Counted from the stretch's first letter, positions 46,845-55,647 are shown. The stretch is DNA of 56,586 nt from Bacteroidales bacterium (GCA_028708425.1 JAQVYY010000019.1:1-56586), one strand, 5' to 3'. Translations and numbers: made by a program. The notes: a model not told the origin generated them from the sequence alone.

Positions 46845-48899
46845 TTACTCCTTATTAATAAGGTCAACGCTACGCTTAACAAACTTGCTAAGCTCCTCGC
46901 CCTTCAGCATATTATTAGCAAGTAATGCCAAATCGATTAGCTGCTTGGTTAGCTTATTATCCTTTCCGAATGATTTAAGAACATCGGCTTTAGATGAATT
47001 AATCTGCTCAATCTCTTTTTGCAAATCCTCAATCTCGTCCTTCTCAGCCTGTGGAATATCCTCTTCCTTTTTACCCTCTGAAGATTTTTGCAATTCGGCT
47101 AGCTTGGTATCAAGAGGTTCTAGCCGAGCATTAAGCTCACCCACCTTATCGCCTAGCGATTTATCCTTTTGTTCCATTACCGATTTTACAAGCGGATGCG
47201 ATACGTTTACCACTAGGTTTACGGTTTCGGGCATATCACCATAGAGCCCACTAGCACCACTCATTGCAGACATATCCTTCATACGGCGAACGAACTCATT
47301 CCGAGTAATAACCACAGGAGCCGCATTCTCGCCCATATCATCGAACTGAACCCAGTATTGCGCTGAGCCATAGGTAGCTCCTTCGAAAACGCTCCGCAGC
47401 TCGGTTTGCGCCTCAAAAGATAAATCAACCTCCTTTTTATCCTCCTTAACAATCAAATTGTCAATCACATCACTATCAACCCTAACAAAGCGTGAATCCT
47501 TAAATTTCGACTCAAGGCTATTAATAACATGAGGGTCAAACTGCCCATTCATCTCTAGCACATCGTATCCGCGATTTTTTGCCTGATCAATATACGAGTA
47601 CTGCTCGTCCTTATCGCTGGTGTAGAGATACACAAGCGTTTTATTCTTATCGGTCTGGTTCTCCTTAATTAGCTTTTCGTACTCGTCGAAAGTGAAATAC
47701 TTACCATCAACATTCTTAAAAAGCGCAAACTTATCGGCACGCTCATAAAACTTATCGTCGGTAATCATACCAAAGTTGATGAACAGCTTTATGTCTTCCC
47801 ATTTTTCCTCAAACTGCTCACGATCATTCTTAAAAATCTCATTTAGCCTATCGGCCACCTTTTTAGTTATATGCGATGAGATTTTCTTTACATTCGAATC
47901 GCTCTGCAAGTAGCTACGCGAAACGTTTAGCGGTATATCGGGCGAATCGATAACCCCATGAAGCAGGGTTAAGAATTCGGGTACAATCCCCTCAACCGAA
48001 TCGGTAACAAAAACCTGATTAGAGTAGAGCTGGATTTTATTCTTCTGAATATCGAAATTTGATTTAATACGCGGGAAGTAGAGCACCCCAGTTAGGTTAA
48101 ACGGATAATCGACATTTAGGTGGATATTAAACAGCGGGTCTTGCGCTGCAGGATACAGATCTTTATAAAACTTAGCGTAATCCTCGTCTTTCAGATCGGT
48201 AGGTTTACGTGTCCAAAGCGGGTTGGTATCATTCACAATCTTATCCTTGCCCGTATCCACCTCCTTGCCGTCTTTCCACTCTTTAATGGTAGAAAAAGCG
48301 ATGGGAATAGGCAAGAACCGGCAATACTTTGTGAGCAGCTCGTCTATCTTACTCTCCTCTAAAAACTCTTCGTTATCCTCACTAATATGTAGTACAATAT
48401 CGGTACCCCTACGCTCACGCTCGGCATCTTCTAAAGTAAACTCGGGTGAGCCATCGCACGACCATTTTATTGCTTTGGTACCATCGCGATGTGACTGAGA
48501 GATGATATCAACCTTATGGCTAACCATAAACGACGAGTAAAAGCCTAAACCAAAATGGCCAATAATAGCCTCGGTTTTATCCTTATACTTTGCCAAAAAA
48601 TCTTCGGCACCCGAAAAAGCGATCTGGTTAATATACTTATCTACCTCTTCGGCTGTCATACCCACACCGCTATCGCTTACGGTAATGGTTTTCTTCTTTT
48701 TATCAACGCTAACCCTAATGGTTAAATCGCCAAGTTCGCCTTTAAACTCGCCTACCGAAGCTAAGGTTTTTAGTTTTTGCGTTGCATCAACCGCATTCGA
48801 AATAAGCTCACGAAGAAAGATCTCGTGATCAGAATAAAGAAATTTCTTGATTATAGGAAAAATATTCTCACTACTAACATCGATTTTGCCCTTTTGCAT
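46845..48899 (-). CDS. htpG: Molecular chaperone HtpG (Hsp90)
   Basis: HtpG is the bacterial Hsp90, an ATP-driven chaperone dimer. The 684-aa protein has the GHKL ATPase motifs LISNAVDAT, SDSGVGMT and GHFGLGFYSSFMV in the N-terminal domain. The middle domain contains NVSRSYLQSD with the catalytic Arg. The C-terminal domain (about 510-684) has a charged helix (KSSEGKKEEDIPQAEKDE). A good -7 element lies 50 bp upstream of the ATG. Length is slightly above the E. coli protein (624 aa), as is common in this phylum. Confidence 0.96.
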   Translation of the reverse strand: MQKGKIDVSSENIFPIIKKFLYSDHEIFLRELISNAVDATQKLKTLASVGEFKGELGDLTIRVSVDKKKKTITVSDSGVGMTAEEVDKYINQIAFSGAEDFLAKYKDKTEAIIGHFGLGFYSSFMVSHKVDIISQSHRDGTKAIKWSCDGSPEFTLEDAERERRGTDIVLHISEDNEEFLEESKIDELLTKYCRFLPIPIAFSTIKEWKDGKEVDTGKDKIVNDTNPLWTRKPTDLKDEDYAKFYKDLYPAAQDPLFNIHLNVDYPFNLTGVLYFPRIKSNFDIQKNKIQLYSNQVFVTDSVEGIVPEFLTLLHGVIDSPDIPLNVSRSYLQSDSNVKKISSHITKKVADRLNEIFKNDREQFEEKWEDIKLFINFGMITDDKFYERADKFALFKNVDGKYFTFDEYEKLIKENQTDKNKTLVYLYTSDKDEQYSYIDQAKNRGYDVLEMNGQFDPHVINSLESKFKDSRFVRVDSDVIDNLIVKEDKKEVDLSFEAQTELRSVFEGATYGSAQYWVQFDDMGENAAPVVITRNEFVRRMKDMSAMSGASGLYGDMPETVNLVVNVSHPLVKSVMEQKDKSLGDKVGELNARLEPLDTKLAELQKSSEGKKEEDIPQAEKDEIEDLQKEIEQINSSKADVLKSFGKDNKLTKQLIDLALLANNMLKGEELSKFVKRSVDLINKE

Positions 48900-48948
48900 G
48901 GCCAGTATAATTTAAGTTAAACATTCAATTCGTGGGATTCACACTAGA

Positions 48949-48956
48949 CAAAAGTA
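48949..48956 (-). promoter_or_regulatory. -7 promoter element for htpG
   Basis: TACTTTTG on the minus strand matches the -7 consensus. Just upstream, 48974-48988 is a small inverted repeat CTGAC / GTCAG that could be an operator. Confidence 0.5.
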
Positions 48957-49020
48957 ATGCCACCTGAAAAAAACTGACAATTAGTCAGAAGTAACTGCTA
49001 AACAGGCAAAGACTAAACTA

Positions 49021-49545
49021 TTATAATAGGAATTGGTACAATAGGATGGCTAGCACCAGAAGAATTATGTAGGCTATAAAAATTTTAATTGCCACAACAA
49101 AATTCCTGCGTTTTTGCCTTAGTTTTTTTTGGGTAATAACACGCATAATGATATTGTTCACGCGTAAAAAAATGGTGTCGCCTTTGGGTACAAAAGCAAA
49201 GGCTCCCCTATTACGAGCATAAGCCCCATACGTAGCCTCATCACGATCGTAAAGCATAATCACCTCAATATCGGGGTTTATTGTCTTAACCGCTTCAAGC
49301 ACTTCAATTCCATTCATCAGGGTCTGCTCATGCTCATCAATAAATTGATAGCCAAGAAATACTATATGGATGTCGCGCCTAGTAAAGGTTAACGAAGCTA
49401 AATGGGCAATAAACTTTTCGCCATTACTAAACGTTTCGATATTGTATTTTATAGGTTTTTTAATTGCTTTTTTCAGAGATGATGTATGCACAAAATCATG
49501 ATTAACGATATAAATATTGGCCACGGGTTTTGCTGTTGGGTTCAT
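49021..49545 (-). CDS. Membrane-tethered pseudo-receiver protein
   Basis: The 174-aa protein resembles a response-regulator receiver domain: beta-1 with acidic end (NIYIVNHD), a NGIEVLEAV helix, and the conserved Lys in FAFVPKGD (Lys121). The phospho-acceptor Asp is missing; the beta-3 strand reads IVFLGYQF with Gly65 at that position. After a basic linker (KKLRQKRRN) a single C-terminal membrane helix (about 151-173) ends the protein. It is thus likely a non-phosphorylated, membrane-anchored scaffold. No kinase or DNA-binding domain is nearby. Confidence 0.65.
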   Translation of the reverse strand: MNPTAKPVANIYIVNHDFVHTSSLKKAIKKPIKYNIETFSNGEKFIAHLASLTFTRRDIHIVFLGYQFIDEHEQTLMNGIEVLEAVKTINPDIEVIMLYDRDEATYGAYARNRGAFAFVPKGDTIFLRVNNIIMRVITQKKLRQKRRNFVVAIKIFIAYIILLVLAILLYQFLL

Positions 49546-49565
49546 CCTAGCTATAATATTTTAGA

Positions 49566-49710
49566 TAACCCCAATTATTCAACCGAATAATTGCTGTCTG
49601 CGACAGCGACTAAGCCTCACAGCCAATTTTGTTTCCCAAAATTGGGCTCAACTAGGTCGGGATAACCCGCATTTGCATTCATCTTTTACAAATATGATGA
49701 ATAATGCGGG
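49566..49710 (-). repeat. 149-bp structured intergenic repeat, copy F (inverted)
   Basis: A full-length, well-formed copy on the minus strand. Hairpin 3 is a perfect 6-bp stem, GCTGTC / GACAGC. Hairpin 4 is CAATTATTC / GAATAATTG and hairpin 2 is CCAATTTT / AAAATTGG. It lies between the pseudo-receiver gene and the M3 peptidase gene; the rest of 49546-49930 is A-T-rich without a gene. Confidence 0.88.
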
Positions 49711-49930
49711 ATAATATGCTACTAATATATTAAATATTTAGCAATGCTACACCACAAGAATACAATGCAAATTTTGTATATTTGAAAAATGTTGGTTTTG
49801 AATAGATTTGAGCAAAAATCTGGTAGCTCTTAAACCATTTAGCAATAAAATACTCAAATATAAGTTAAGAGAGCTATTTTTCCGAGTATTAATTCCATTT
49901 AAATATTTTTTAAACAAAAAAAACAGTAGC

Positions 49931-52027
49931 ATGAAAAAACTATTTTTATTGTTAATACCAGTAAGTATGATGTTTAGTTGCAATCAGAAAGAGGGTTCAA
50001 ACCCATTTCTTGAAGAGTGGACTACACCTTTTGGCACTCCACCATTTCATCTAATTGAAGAGGCTCATTACATCCCTGCATACGAAGAGGCTATTCAGCA
50101 GCACAATGCAGAAATTGAGGCAATTGTAAATAATGAAGAGGAGCCCACTTTTGAGAACACCATTGTAGCTTACGACAAATCGGGTGAGTTACTAAGCAAG
50201 ATTGGTGCTGTATTTGGAGGCGTTAATGGGGCAAACACCTCTGACGGGTTACAAGCAATTGCTCAAGAGGTTACACCTATGCTTTCCGCACACAGGAACG
50301 CCATTAGGTTTAATCAAGACTTGTTTAGCCGAATTAAAACTGTTTACGACAAGCGCGAGAACCTAGATCTGGACGTTGAAAAGATGAGAGTTGTTGAGAA
50401 GATTTACAACGACTTTGCACGAAACGGTGCTGCGCTTCCCGAGGAGCAGCGTAATGAGCTTAAAAAGCTTAACGAGCGCATGTCGATGGTTTCACTAAAA
50501 CTAGGGCAAAATCTTTTAGCCGAAAACGCTGCCTACACACTCGTACTTGAAAACGAAGAGGAACTGGCAGGATTACCTGAAAGCGTAATCGCTAGCGCAG
50601 CCGAAATGGCGAAAAATGCAGGCCAAGAGGGAAAATGGATGTTTAACCTTTCGAAGCCCAGCTGGATCCCATTCCTCCAGTTCTCTGAGAATAGGGATTT
50701 AAGAGAAGAGATTTTCACTGAGTACCTTATGCGCGGTAATAACGACAATGAAAACGACAACAAAGAGCTGTTTATTGAACTGATGATGCTTCGTAAGCAG
50801 ATGTCGGAAATATTGGGCTATAATAACTACGCAGAATATTTTACCGCTGAGCAAATGGCCGAAAACCCTGAAACCGTTTTCAGTTTCTTAAAAGAGGTTT
50901 GGGATCCTGCCATAAAGCGTGGTAAGCAGGAACGTAAGGATATGCAAAAAATTATCGACCGCGAAGGGGGTAACTTTAAACTACAGTCGTGGGACTGGTG
51001 GTACTACGCCGAAAAAGTACGCAAAGAAAAGTATGACCTTGACGAGAATGAGCTTAAACCTTACCTTAGTCTTGATAATGTTCGCGAAGGTATTTTCTAC
51101 GTTACCAATAAGTTGTACGGTCTAACCTACAAGAAAAGACCTGATATCCCTGTATATCACGAGGAGGTGCAAGCCTTTGAAGTATTTGATCACGACGGTT
51201 CGCATCTGGCAGTACTACTATACGACCCACACCCCAGAGCAGAAAAAAGAGCAGGCGCATGGTGCGGAACTTATCGCAGCGGTAGCTATAAAAATGGTGA
51301 AAAAATTACCCCTGTAGTTACCATCGTTACCAACTTCTCACGTCCTGTAGGTAATAAGCCCGCCCTACTTAGCTGGGACGAAGCCGAAACCTTCTTCCAC
51401 GAGTTTGGTCACGCACTGCACAACTTCTTTGCCGATGGACATTACAAACGCACTAGCCGCAGCGTTCCTCGCGACTACGTTGAACTCCCATCGCAAATAA
51501 TGGAGAACTGGGCAGGTGAGCCAGAAGTACTTAAAGAATACGCTAAGCATTACGAAACTGGTGAAACAATTCCAGATGCTCTTATCGAAAAAATGCAGCG
51601 TAGTGGCAAATTCAACCAAGGGTTTTCAAATTCAGAGTACGTTGCAGCAGCATATCTTGATATGATGTGGCATACTTCGGACATAGCTGAGGATACTGAC
51701 GTAAACGAGTTTGAGAAGAAGACAATGGATGAGCTGGGTTTAATTGATGAGATTAACCCACGCTATCGCACAACCAACTTTAACCACATATTTGGCAGTG
51801 GTTATGCAGCAGGATACTATGTATATCTATGGGCTGGTCAGCTTGACGCCGATGCTTTTGAAGCGTTTAAAGAAACTGGCGACCTATTCAACCAGGAGTT
51901 AGCGGCTAAGTTCCGTAAGCATTGCCTATCGGATAACGCCATGGGCGAAGGCATGGAGCAGTACGTTAAATTCCGCGGAAGCGCCCCATCGATTGACCCA
52001 CTACTTAGACAAAGAGGTTTGAAATAA
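49931..52027 (+). CDS. M3-family dipeptidyl carboxypeptidase lipoprotein
   Basis: The start at 49931 (MKKLFLLLIPVSMMFSC) gives a lipoprotein signal with Cys17; the longer ORF from 49808 is rejected. The 698-aa protein is a zinc metallopeptidase of family M3 (Dcp-like), which removes C-terminal dipeptides. The zinc motif is His490-Glu491-x2-His494 (FHEFGHALHN), and SQIMENW supplies the third ligand Glu. FNQGFSNSEYVAAAYLDM and GYAAGYYVYLWA are strong family signatures. It is likely periplasmic, tethered to a membrane. It follows repeat copy F and ends at a strong terminator. Confidence 0.93.
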   Translation: MKKLFLLLIPVSMMFSCNQKEGSNPFLEEWTTPFGTPPFHLIEEAHYIPAYEEAIQQHNAEIEAIVNNEEEPTFENTIVAYDKSGELLSKIGAVFGGVNGANTSDGLQAIAQEVTPMLSAHRNAIRFNQDLFSRIKTVYDKRENLDLDVEKMRVVEKIYNDFARNGAALPEEQRNELKKLNERMSMVSLKLGQNLLAENAAYTLVLENEEELAGLPESVIASAAEMAKNAGQEGKWMFNLSKPSWIPFLQFSENRDLREEIFTEYLMRGNNDNENDNKELFIELMMLRKQMSEILGYNNYAEYFTAEQMAENPETVFSFLKEVWDPAIKRGKQERKDMQKIIDREGGNFKLQSWDWWYYAEKVRKEKYDLDENELKPYLSLDNVREGIFYVTNKLYGLTYKKRPDIPVYHEEVQAFEVFDHDGSHLAVLLYDPHPRAEKRAGAWCGTYRSGSYKNGEKITPVVTIVTNFSRPVGNKPALLSWDEAETFFHEFGHALHNFFADGHYKRTSRSVPRDYVELPSQIMENWAGEPEVLKEYAKHYETGETIPDALIEKMQRSGKFNQGFSNSEYVAAAYLDMMWHTSDIAEDTDVNEFEKKTMDELGLIDEINPRYRTTNFNHIFGSGYAAGYYVYLWAGQLDADAFEAFKETGDLFNQELAAKFRKHCLSDNAMGEGMEQYVKFRGSAPSIDPLLRQRGLK

Positions 52028-52042
52028 TACCCATACATATTC

Positions 52043-52081
52043 AAAAAAAAGAGCGGCATGTAAACATGCCGCTCTTTTTTT
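52043..52081. terminator. Bidirectional terminator after the M3 peptidase gene
   Basis: AAAAAAGAGCGGCATG pairs with CATGCCGCTCTTTTTT around TAAA. The stem is perfect and ends both the plus-strand gene and the convergent lipoprotein gene. Confidence 0.9.
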
Positions 52082-52105
52082 ACAGATACTATCAATACAA
52101 AATTA

Positions 52106-52522
52106 CTAATTAACCCTATAGCAAACCGACTTTGAATAATCAGTCGAAATACGAACGGTAACAATAACCACCGAACCGTTTTGCATTAAATCATCGCTAA
52201 AATGGGTAGTAACAACAGCTTTTTGTACTTTGATACTGCTATATGATTCTGATATCAACTCAAAATCATCGGTGCCTCTTAAATCAATAATGTCTCCCCC
52301 ATCAATCTGACGTAAAAAGAACGGGTCTCCACCTCCCTTATAACCCACCTCAACAAGTAATTGCCTAACCGTATTCAAGTCAACATATACAGTATCGGTG
52401 GTAATTTCTAAGGCATCTTCTCCCTTCAAAATTATGTATGGAGATTCTTTGGTGTTATCACAAGCCGAAAAAACAATAACCGATAGCAGTACCAAAATTT
52501 GGGGTAATAAAATTCTTTTCAT
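52106..52522 (-). CDS. Small hypothetical lipoprotein
   Basis: The 138-aa protein has a lipoprotein signal (VIVFSAC, Cys21) and then a beta-rich domain with DTVYVDLNTVRQLLVEVGYKG and IDLRGTDDFEL. I do not recognise the family. It is probably envelope-located. It lies 28 bp downstream of pckA on the same strand, so they may be co-transcribed, and it is convergent with the M3 peptidase gene. Confidence 0.7.
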   Translation of the reverse strand: MKRILLPQILVLLSVIVFSACDNTKESPYIILKGEDALEITTDTVYVDLNTVRQLLVEVGYKGGGDPFFLRQIDGGDIIDLRGTDDFELISESYSSIKVQKAVVTTHFSDDLMQNGSVVIVTVRISTDYSKSVCYRVN

Positions 52523-52550
52523 CAGAAAACAGTTCTAGTTAAACAATAAT

Positions 52551-54170
52551 TCAACTAATTTGCGGCCCCGCTTTAATTAGATTCTTACCCGCCTCGTTAT
52601 CGGTAAAGTTCTCGAAATTTGCAATAAACCTTTCGGCAAGAGATTTTGCTGCAGCATCCCAACCCTCAGGATTAGGCCAGCTATTCCTTGGATTTAGTAG
52701 CTTGCTGTCGACACCCTTTAGCGATTTGGGTATTTGTAAATTAAATACGGGCATAGTCTCAAACTCTTCGTTCTCAATACTACCGTCAAGAATAGCGTTG
52801 ATAATTGCACGTGTAGCAGACAAATCAATTCGGTTACCTACCCCGTAAGACCCACCAACCCAACCAGTATTAACAAGGTAGGCTTTTGAACCATGCTGTT
52901 CCATTTTCTTTACCAGCTCGCGCGAATAAACCGTGGGATGAAGCAATAAGAATGCTTGTCCAAAACAACTGCTAAATGTAGGCTGTGGCTCCTTAATTCC
53001 GCGTTCTGTTCCAGCCAGTTTAGATGTAAATCCGCTCAAAAAATGGTACTGCGTCTGATCCTCGGTAAGCTTTGCAACGGGAGGCAGCACACCAAAAGCA
53101 TCGGCCGTAAGGAATATTACCTTTTTGGCATGACCAGCCTTTGAGACAGGTTTAACAATATTTTTTATATGGTAAATTGGGTACGACACACGGGTGTTCT
53201 CCGTTTTCTCTCTGGAAGCGAAATCAATATTGCCCTCATCATCAACAACAAGGTTCTCTAAAAGCGCATCGCGCTTTATGGCAGCGTAGATGTCGGGTTC
53301 TTTCTCTGGGTCAAGGTCGATACATTTGGCATAACAACCTCCCTCAAAGTTAAAGATACCCTCATCGTCCCAGCCATGCTCATCGTCGCCAATAAGAGCA
53401 CGATTTGGATCAGCCGAAAGGGTGGTTTTTCCTGTTCCCGAAAGACCAAAGAAAATGGCAACATCACCCTCTTTACCAACATTTGCACTGCAATGCATTG
53501 CGGCCATCCCTTTTAGTGGAAGGAAGTAGTTCATTATCGAGAAGATTCCCTTTTTCATCTCGCCACCATACCAGCTACCACCAATAACAGCCATCCGCTC
53601 GGTTAGGTGAAAAGCAACATAAACCTCGCTGTGCAGATTCTGTTGTTTCCACTTAGGGTTACTGGTTTTGGAAGCTACCATTACCACAAAATCGGGCTCA
53701 AAATTCTCCAGTTCCTCCTGGCTTGGCCTAATAAACATGTTCTTAATAAAGTGAGCCTGCCAAGCCACCTCCATAATAAACCTAACCTTTAGCCGGGTAT
53801 CAGCATTTGCCCCAGCGTAAGCATCAACAACGTAAAGCTTTTTGCCAGTAAGCTGCTTGGCGCTAATCTCTTTTAAATACTCCCAAGTTTCGGGGGAAAG
53901 CGGCTTGTTGTCGGAGCTATTTTTACCCTCCTCAGCCCACCAAACATTGTGCTGCGAATTAGGCTCCTTAACAATATACTTATCCTTGGGCGAGCGACCG
54001 GTAAAAATACCAGTATCAACATTTACCGCACCCAAATTGGTTAAATAGCCCTTTTCGTAGCCCTTAAGCGAGGGATCGGTTTCATGCTTGTAAAGCAAAT
54101 CGTAGCTGGGGTTGTAATAAATCTCTTCGGCTTTCCCAATGCCATAACGTGATAGGTCGATTTTTTTCAT
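52551..54170 (-). CDS. pckA: Phosphoenolpyruvate carboxykinase (ATP)
   Basis: PckA interconverts oxaloacetate and PEP with ATP/ADP. In fermenting Bacteroidota it often fixes CO2 toward succinate. The 539-aa protein has the substrate motif [14 protein letters not shown], the P-loop [11 protein letters not shown], the metal-binding [10 protein letters not shown] and an adenine-site RVSYPIYHI. Length is normal. It has a perfect -7 element and a 10-bp hairpin in its leader. Confidence 0.97.
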   Translation of the reverse strand: MKKIDLSRYGIGKAEEIYYNPSYDLLYKHETDPSLKGYEKGYLTNLGAVNVDTGIFTGRSPKDKYIVKEPNSQHNVWWAEEGKNSSDNKPLSPETWEYLKEISAKQLTGKKLYVVDAYAGANADTRLKVRFIMEVAWQAHFIKNMFIRPSQEELENFEPDFVVMVASKTSNPKWKQQNLHSEVYVAFHLTERMAVIGGSWYGGEMKKGIFSIMNYFLPLKGMAAMHCSANVGKEGDVAIFFGLSGTGKTTLSADPNRALIGDDEHGWDDEGIFNFEGGCYAKCIDLDPEKEPDIYAAIKRDALLENLVVDDEGNIDFASREKTENTRVSYPIYHIKNIVKPVSKAGHAKKVIFLTADAFGVLPPVAKLTEDQTQYHFLSGFTSKLAGTERGIKEPQPTFSSCFGQAFLLLHPTVYSRELVKKMEQHGSKAYLVNTGWVGGSYGVGNRIDLSATRAIINAILDGSIENEEFETMPVFNLQIPKSLKGVDSKLLNPRNSWPNPEGWDAAAKSLAERFIANFENFTDNEAGKNLIKAGPQIS

Positions 54171-54196
54171 TGTACTATTAGGGTTAAAATAATTGT

Positions 54197-54223
54197 AGCG
54201 ATTCGGAATTTATCCGAACCGCT
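54197..54223 (-). promoter_or_regulatory. Leader hairpin of pckA
   Basis: On the minus strand AGCGGTTCGG pairs with CCGAATCGCT (one G-U) around a 7-nt loop. It begins about 6 bp after the -7 element, so it would form the 5' end of the pckA mRNA. It may stabilise the message or be a regulatory site. Confidence 0.45.
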
Positions 54224-54229
54224 AAAAAG

Positions 54230-54237
54230 CAAAGATA
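54230..54237 (-). promoter_or_regulatory. -7 promoter element for pckA
   Basis: TATCTTTG followed by C on the minus strand is a perfect TAnnTTTG match, 59 bp upstream of the ATG. A TTTG lies about 23 bp further upstream, slightly beyond the ideal spacing. Confidence 0.6.
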
Positions 54238-54406
54238 ACAACAAAAAATATAATGGTGTACAAATATTTGCTGTGTTTAATATCAAAATTTTCTAGTAAA
54301 AAATTTAGAACTAACCGTTCCGCACCTATGGCTCGTATAAATAGCTACTTGCAAAAATTATTCCCATTAGTTGCAAAATTAACTCGAGTGTTATATTATG
54401 GTAATT

Positions 54407-54540
54407 AAACCTGCATTACTCATCAAATTTGCTAAAGATAAATGCAAATGCGGGTTACCCCGACCTAGTCGAGACCAGTTCTGGGTAACAAAATTGGTTG
54501 TGAAACTTAGTCGCTGACGTACACCATAAATATAGTAAAA
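54407..54540 (+). repeat. 149-bp structured intergenic repeat, copy G (3' end diverged)
   Basis: The left part is well preserved (AAACCTGCATTACTC through AAATGCGGGTTACC) and hairpin 2 is present with two imperfect pairs. The 3' third has decayed and lacks a clear right-hand terminal repeat. It lies between pckA and the superoxide dismutase gene. Confidence 0.78.
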
Positions 54541-54589
54541 TTAATTTAGGTATGGCACAACCAAATGTGGAGTAGAAACAAACGGCGTA

Positions 54590-55258
54590 CTACTGTATTG
54601 CCTCGTTATACTTACTCTCCACCACTTTCCAATCCACCACTTTCCAAAAGTTCTCAACATAATTGCCCCGTTTGTTCTGATAATGAAGATAGTAGGCATG
54701 TTCCCAAACATCGAGAGCCAGAATTGGCGTTCCGCGTTTCTCCAACACATCCATTAACGGGTTATCCTGATTAGGGGTTGATAAAACAAATAGTTTACCA
54801 TTGCTATCAACAGCCAGCCAAGCCCATCCGCTACCGAATTGACCTTTTGCAGCGGCTTCGAATTCGCTCTTAAAAACATTGAATGAACCAAAACCCTTCT
54901 CAATAATCCTCAATAAATTTTTGCTGGGCTCGCCACCACCATTGGGCGACATTACCTCCCAAAACAGCTTATGGTTAAAATACCCTCCCCCATTGTTACG
55001 AATGGTTGCTGGATATTGGCTAACCTGATTGAAAATTGCCTCGATGCTCATTCCGTTTAGCTTAAGCTCATCGGCAGCCTTAACAAAATTGGCGTGGTAA
55101 GCTTTGTGGTGCCGGGTGTAGTGTATCTCCATGGTGGTTTTGTCGATAAAAGATTCCAACGCATCAAAGCTATAGCCAAGCTCGGGAAAAGTAAATTGAC
55201 TTTGGGCAGTAATGCTAAAACTCCCAATAAGTAGGGTTATTATTGCTATTGTTTTCAT
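54590..55258 (-). CDS. Exported Fe/Mn superoxide dismutase
   Basis: The start at 55258 (MKTIAIITLLIGSFSITAQS) opens a signal peptide cut after about residue 20, so the 222-aa enzyme should be periplasmic. Most Fe/Mn SODs are cytoplasmic. It converts superoxide to peroxide and oxygen. Metal ligands are His46 (EIHYTRHH), His96 (NHKLFW), Asp183 and His187 (DVWEHAYY). NNGGGYFNH resembles Mn-type enzymes, but the metal cannot be fixed by eye. The longer ORF to 55300 is rejected. It lies between repeat copies G and H. Confidence 0.9.
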   Translation of the reverse strand: MKTIAIITLLIGSFSITAQSQFTFPELGYSFDALESFIDKTTMEIHYTRHHKAYHANFVKAADELKLNGMSIEAIFNQVSQYPATIRNNGGGYFNHKLFWEVMSPNGGGEPSKNLLRIIEKGFGSFNVFKSEFEAAAKGQFGSGWAWLAVDSNGKLFVLSTPNQDNPLMDVLEKRGTPILALDVWEHAYYLHYQNKRGNYVENFWKVVDWKVVESKYNEAIQ

Positions 55259-55374
55259 GTTTGTTGTGTGTTTAAGTTTACGATATTTATAGAATAACAA
55301 TGGGGCTATGCTTTTGTTTGATTGGTTATAAAAACACCATTTGACGAATACCGCCTATTTACTAATTTAGATTT

Positions 55375-55422
55375 AACCCGCATTATTCATATAATTTGTT
55401 AAAGATGAATGCAAATGCGGGC
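55375..55422 (+). repeat. 149-bp structured intergenic repeat, copy H (hairpin 1 only)
   Basis: Only the first module of the family is present: AACCCGCATTATTC through AAATGCGGG. Similarity stops sharply after this hairpin. A full copy (I) starts 66 bp further on in the same orientation. Confidence 0.75.
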
Positions 55423-55488
55423 TAGCAGGTAACACTATTGAAAAATCGTTTTGTGCTCTCTTTAAAAAAGAGTAATTTGCAACCATTT

Positions 55489-55635
55489 AACCCGCACTAT
55501 CATCAAATTTATTAAAGATGAATGCAGATGCGGGATACCCCGGCATGGACGAGCCCAATTTTGGGCAACAAAATTGGCTGTAAGGCCTAGTCGCTGTCGA
55601 AGGCAGCAATTATTCAGATGAATAATTAGGGTTAA
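55489..55635 (+). repeat. 149-bp structured intergenic repeat, copy I
   Basis: A full-length copy. Hairpin 2 is CCAATTTT / AAAATTGG. Hairpin 3 is GCTGTC / GGCAGC with one U-G pair. Its right end (TAATTAGGGTTAA) lies only 12 bp before the M20 gene ATG, so it would form most of that gene's leader or overlap its promoter. Confidence 0.88.
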
Positions 55636-55647
55636 TAGAATTATGCT

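Noticed and set aside
49808-49930. N-terminal extension of the M3 peptidase
   Set aside because: The ATG at 49931 opens a clear lipoprotein signal, and the extension is A-T-rich leader sequence.
1355-55635. CRISPR array
   Set aside because: The repeat units are about 149 bp, kilobases apart and in both orientations. No regular short repeat-spacer pattern or cas gene is seen.
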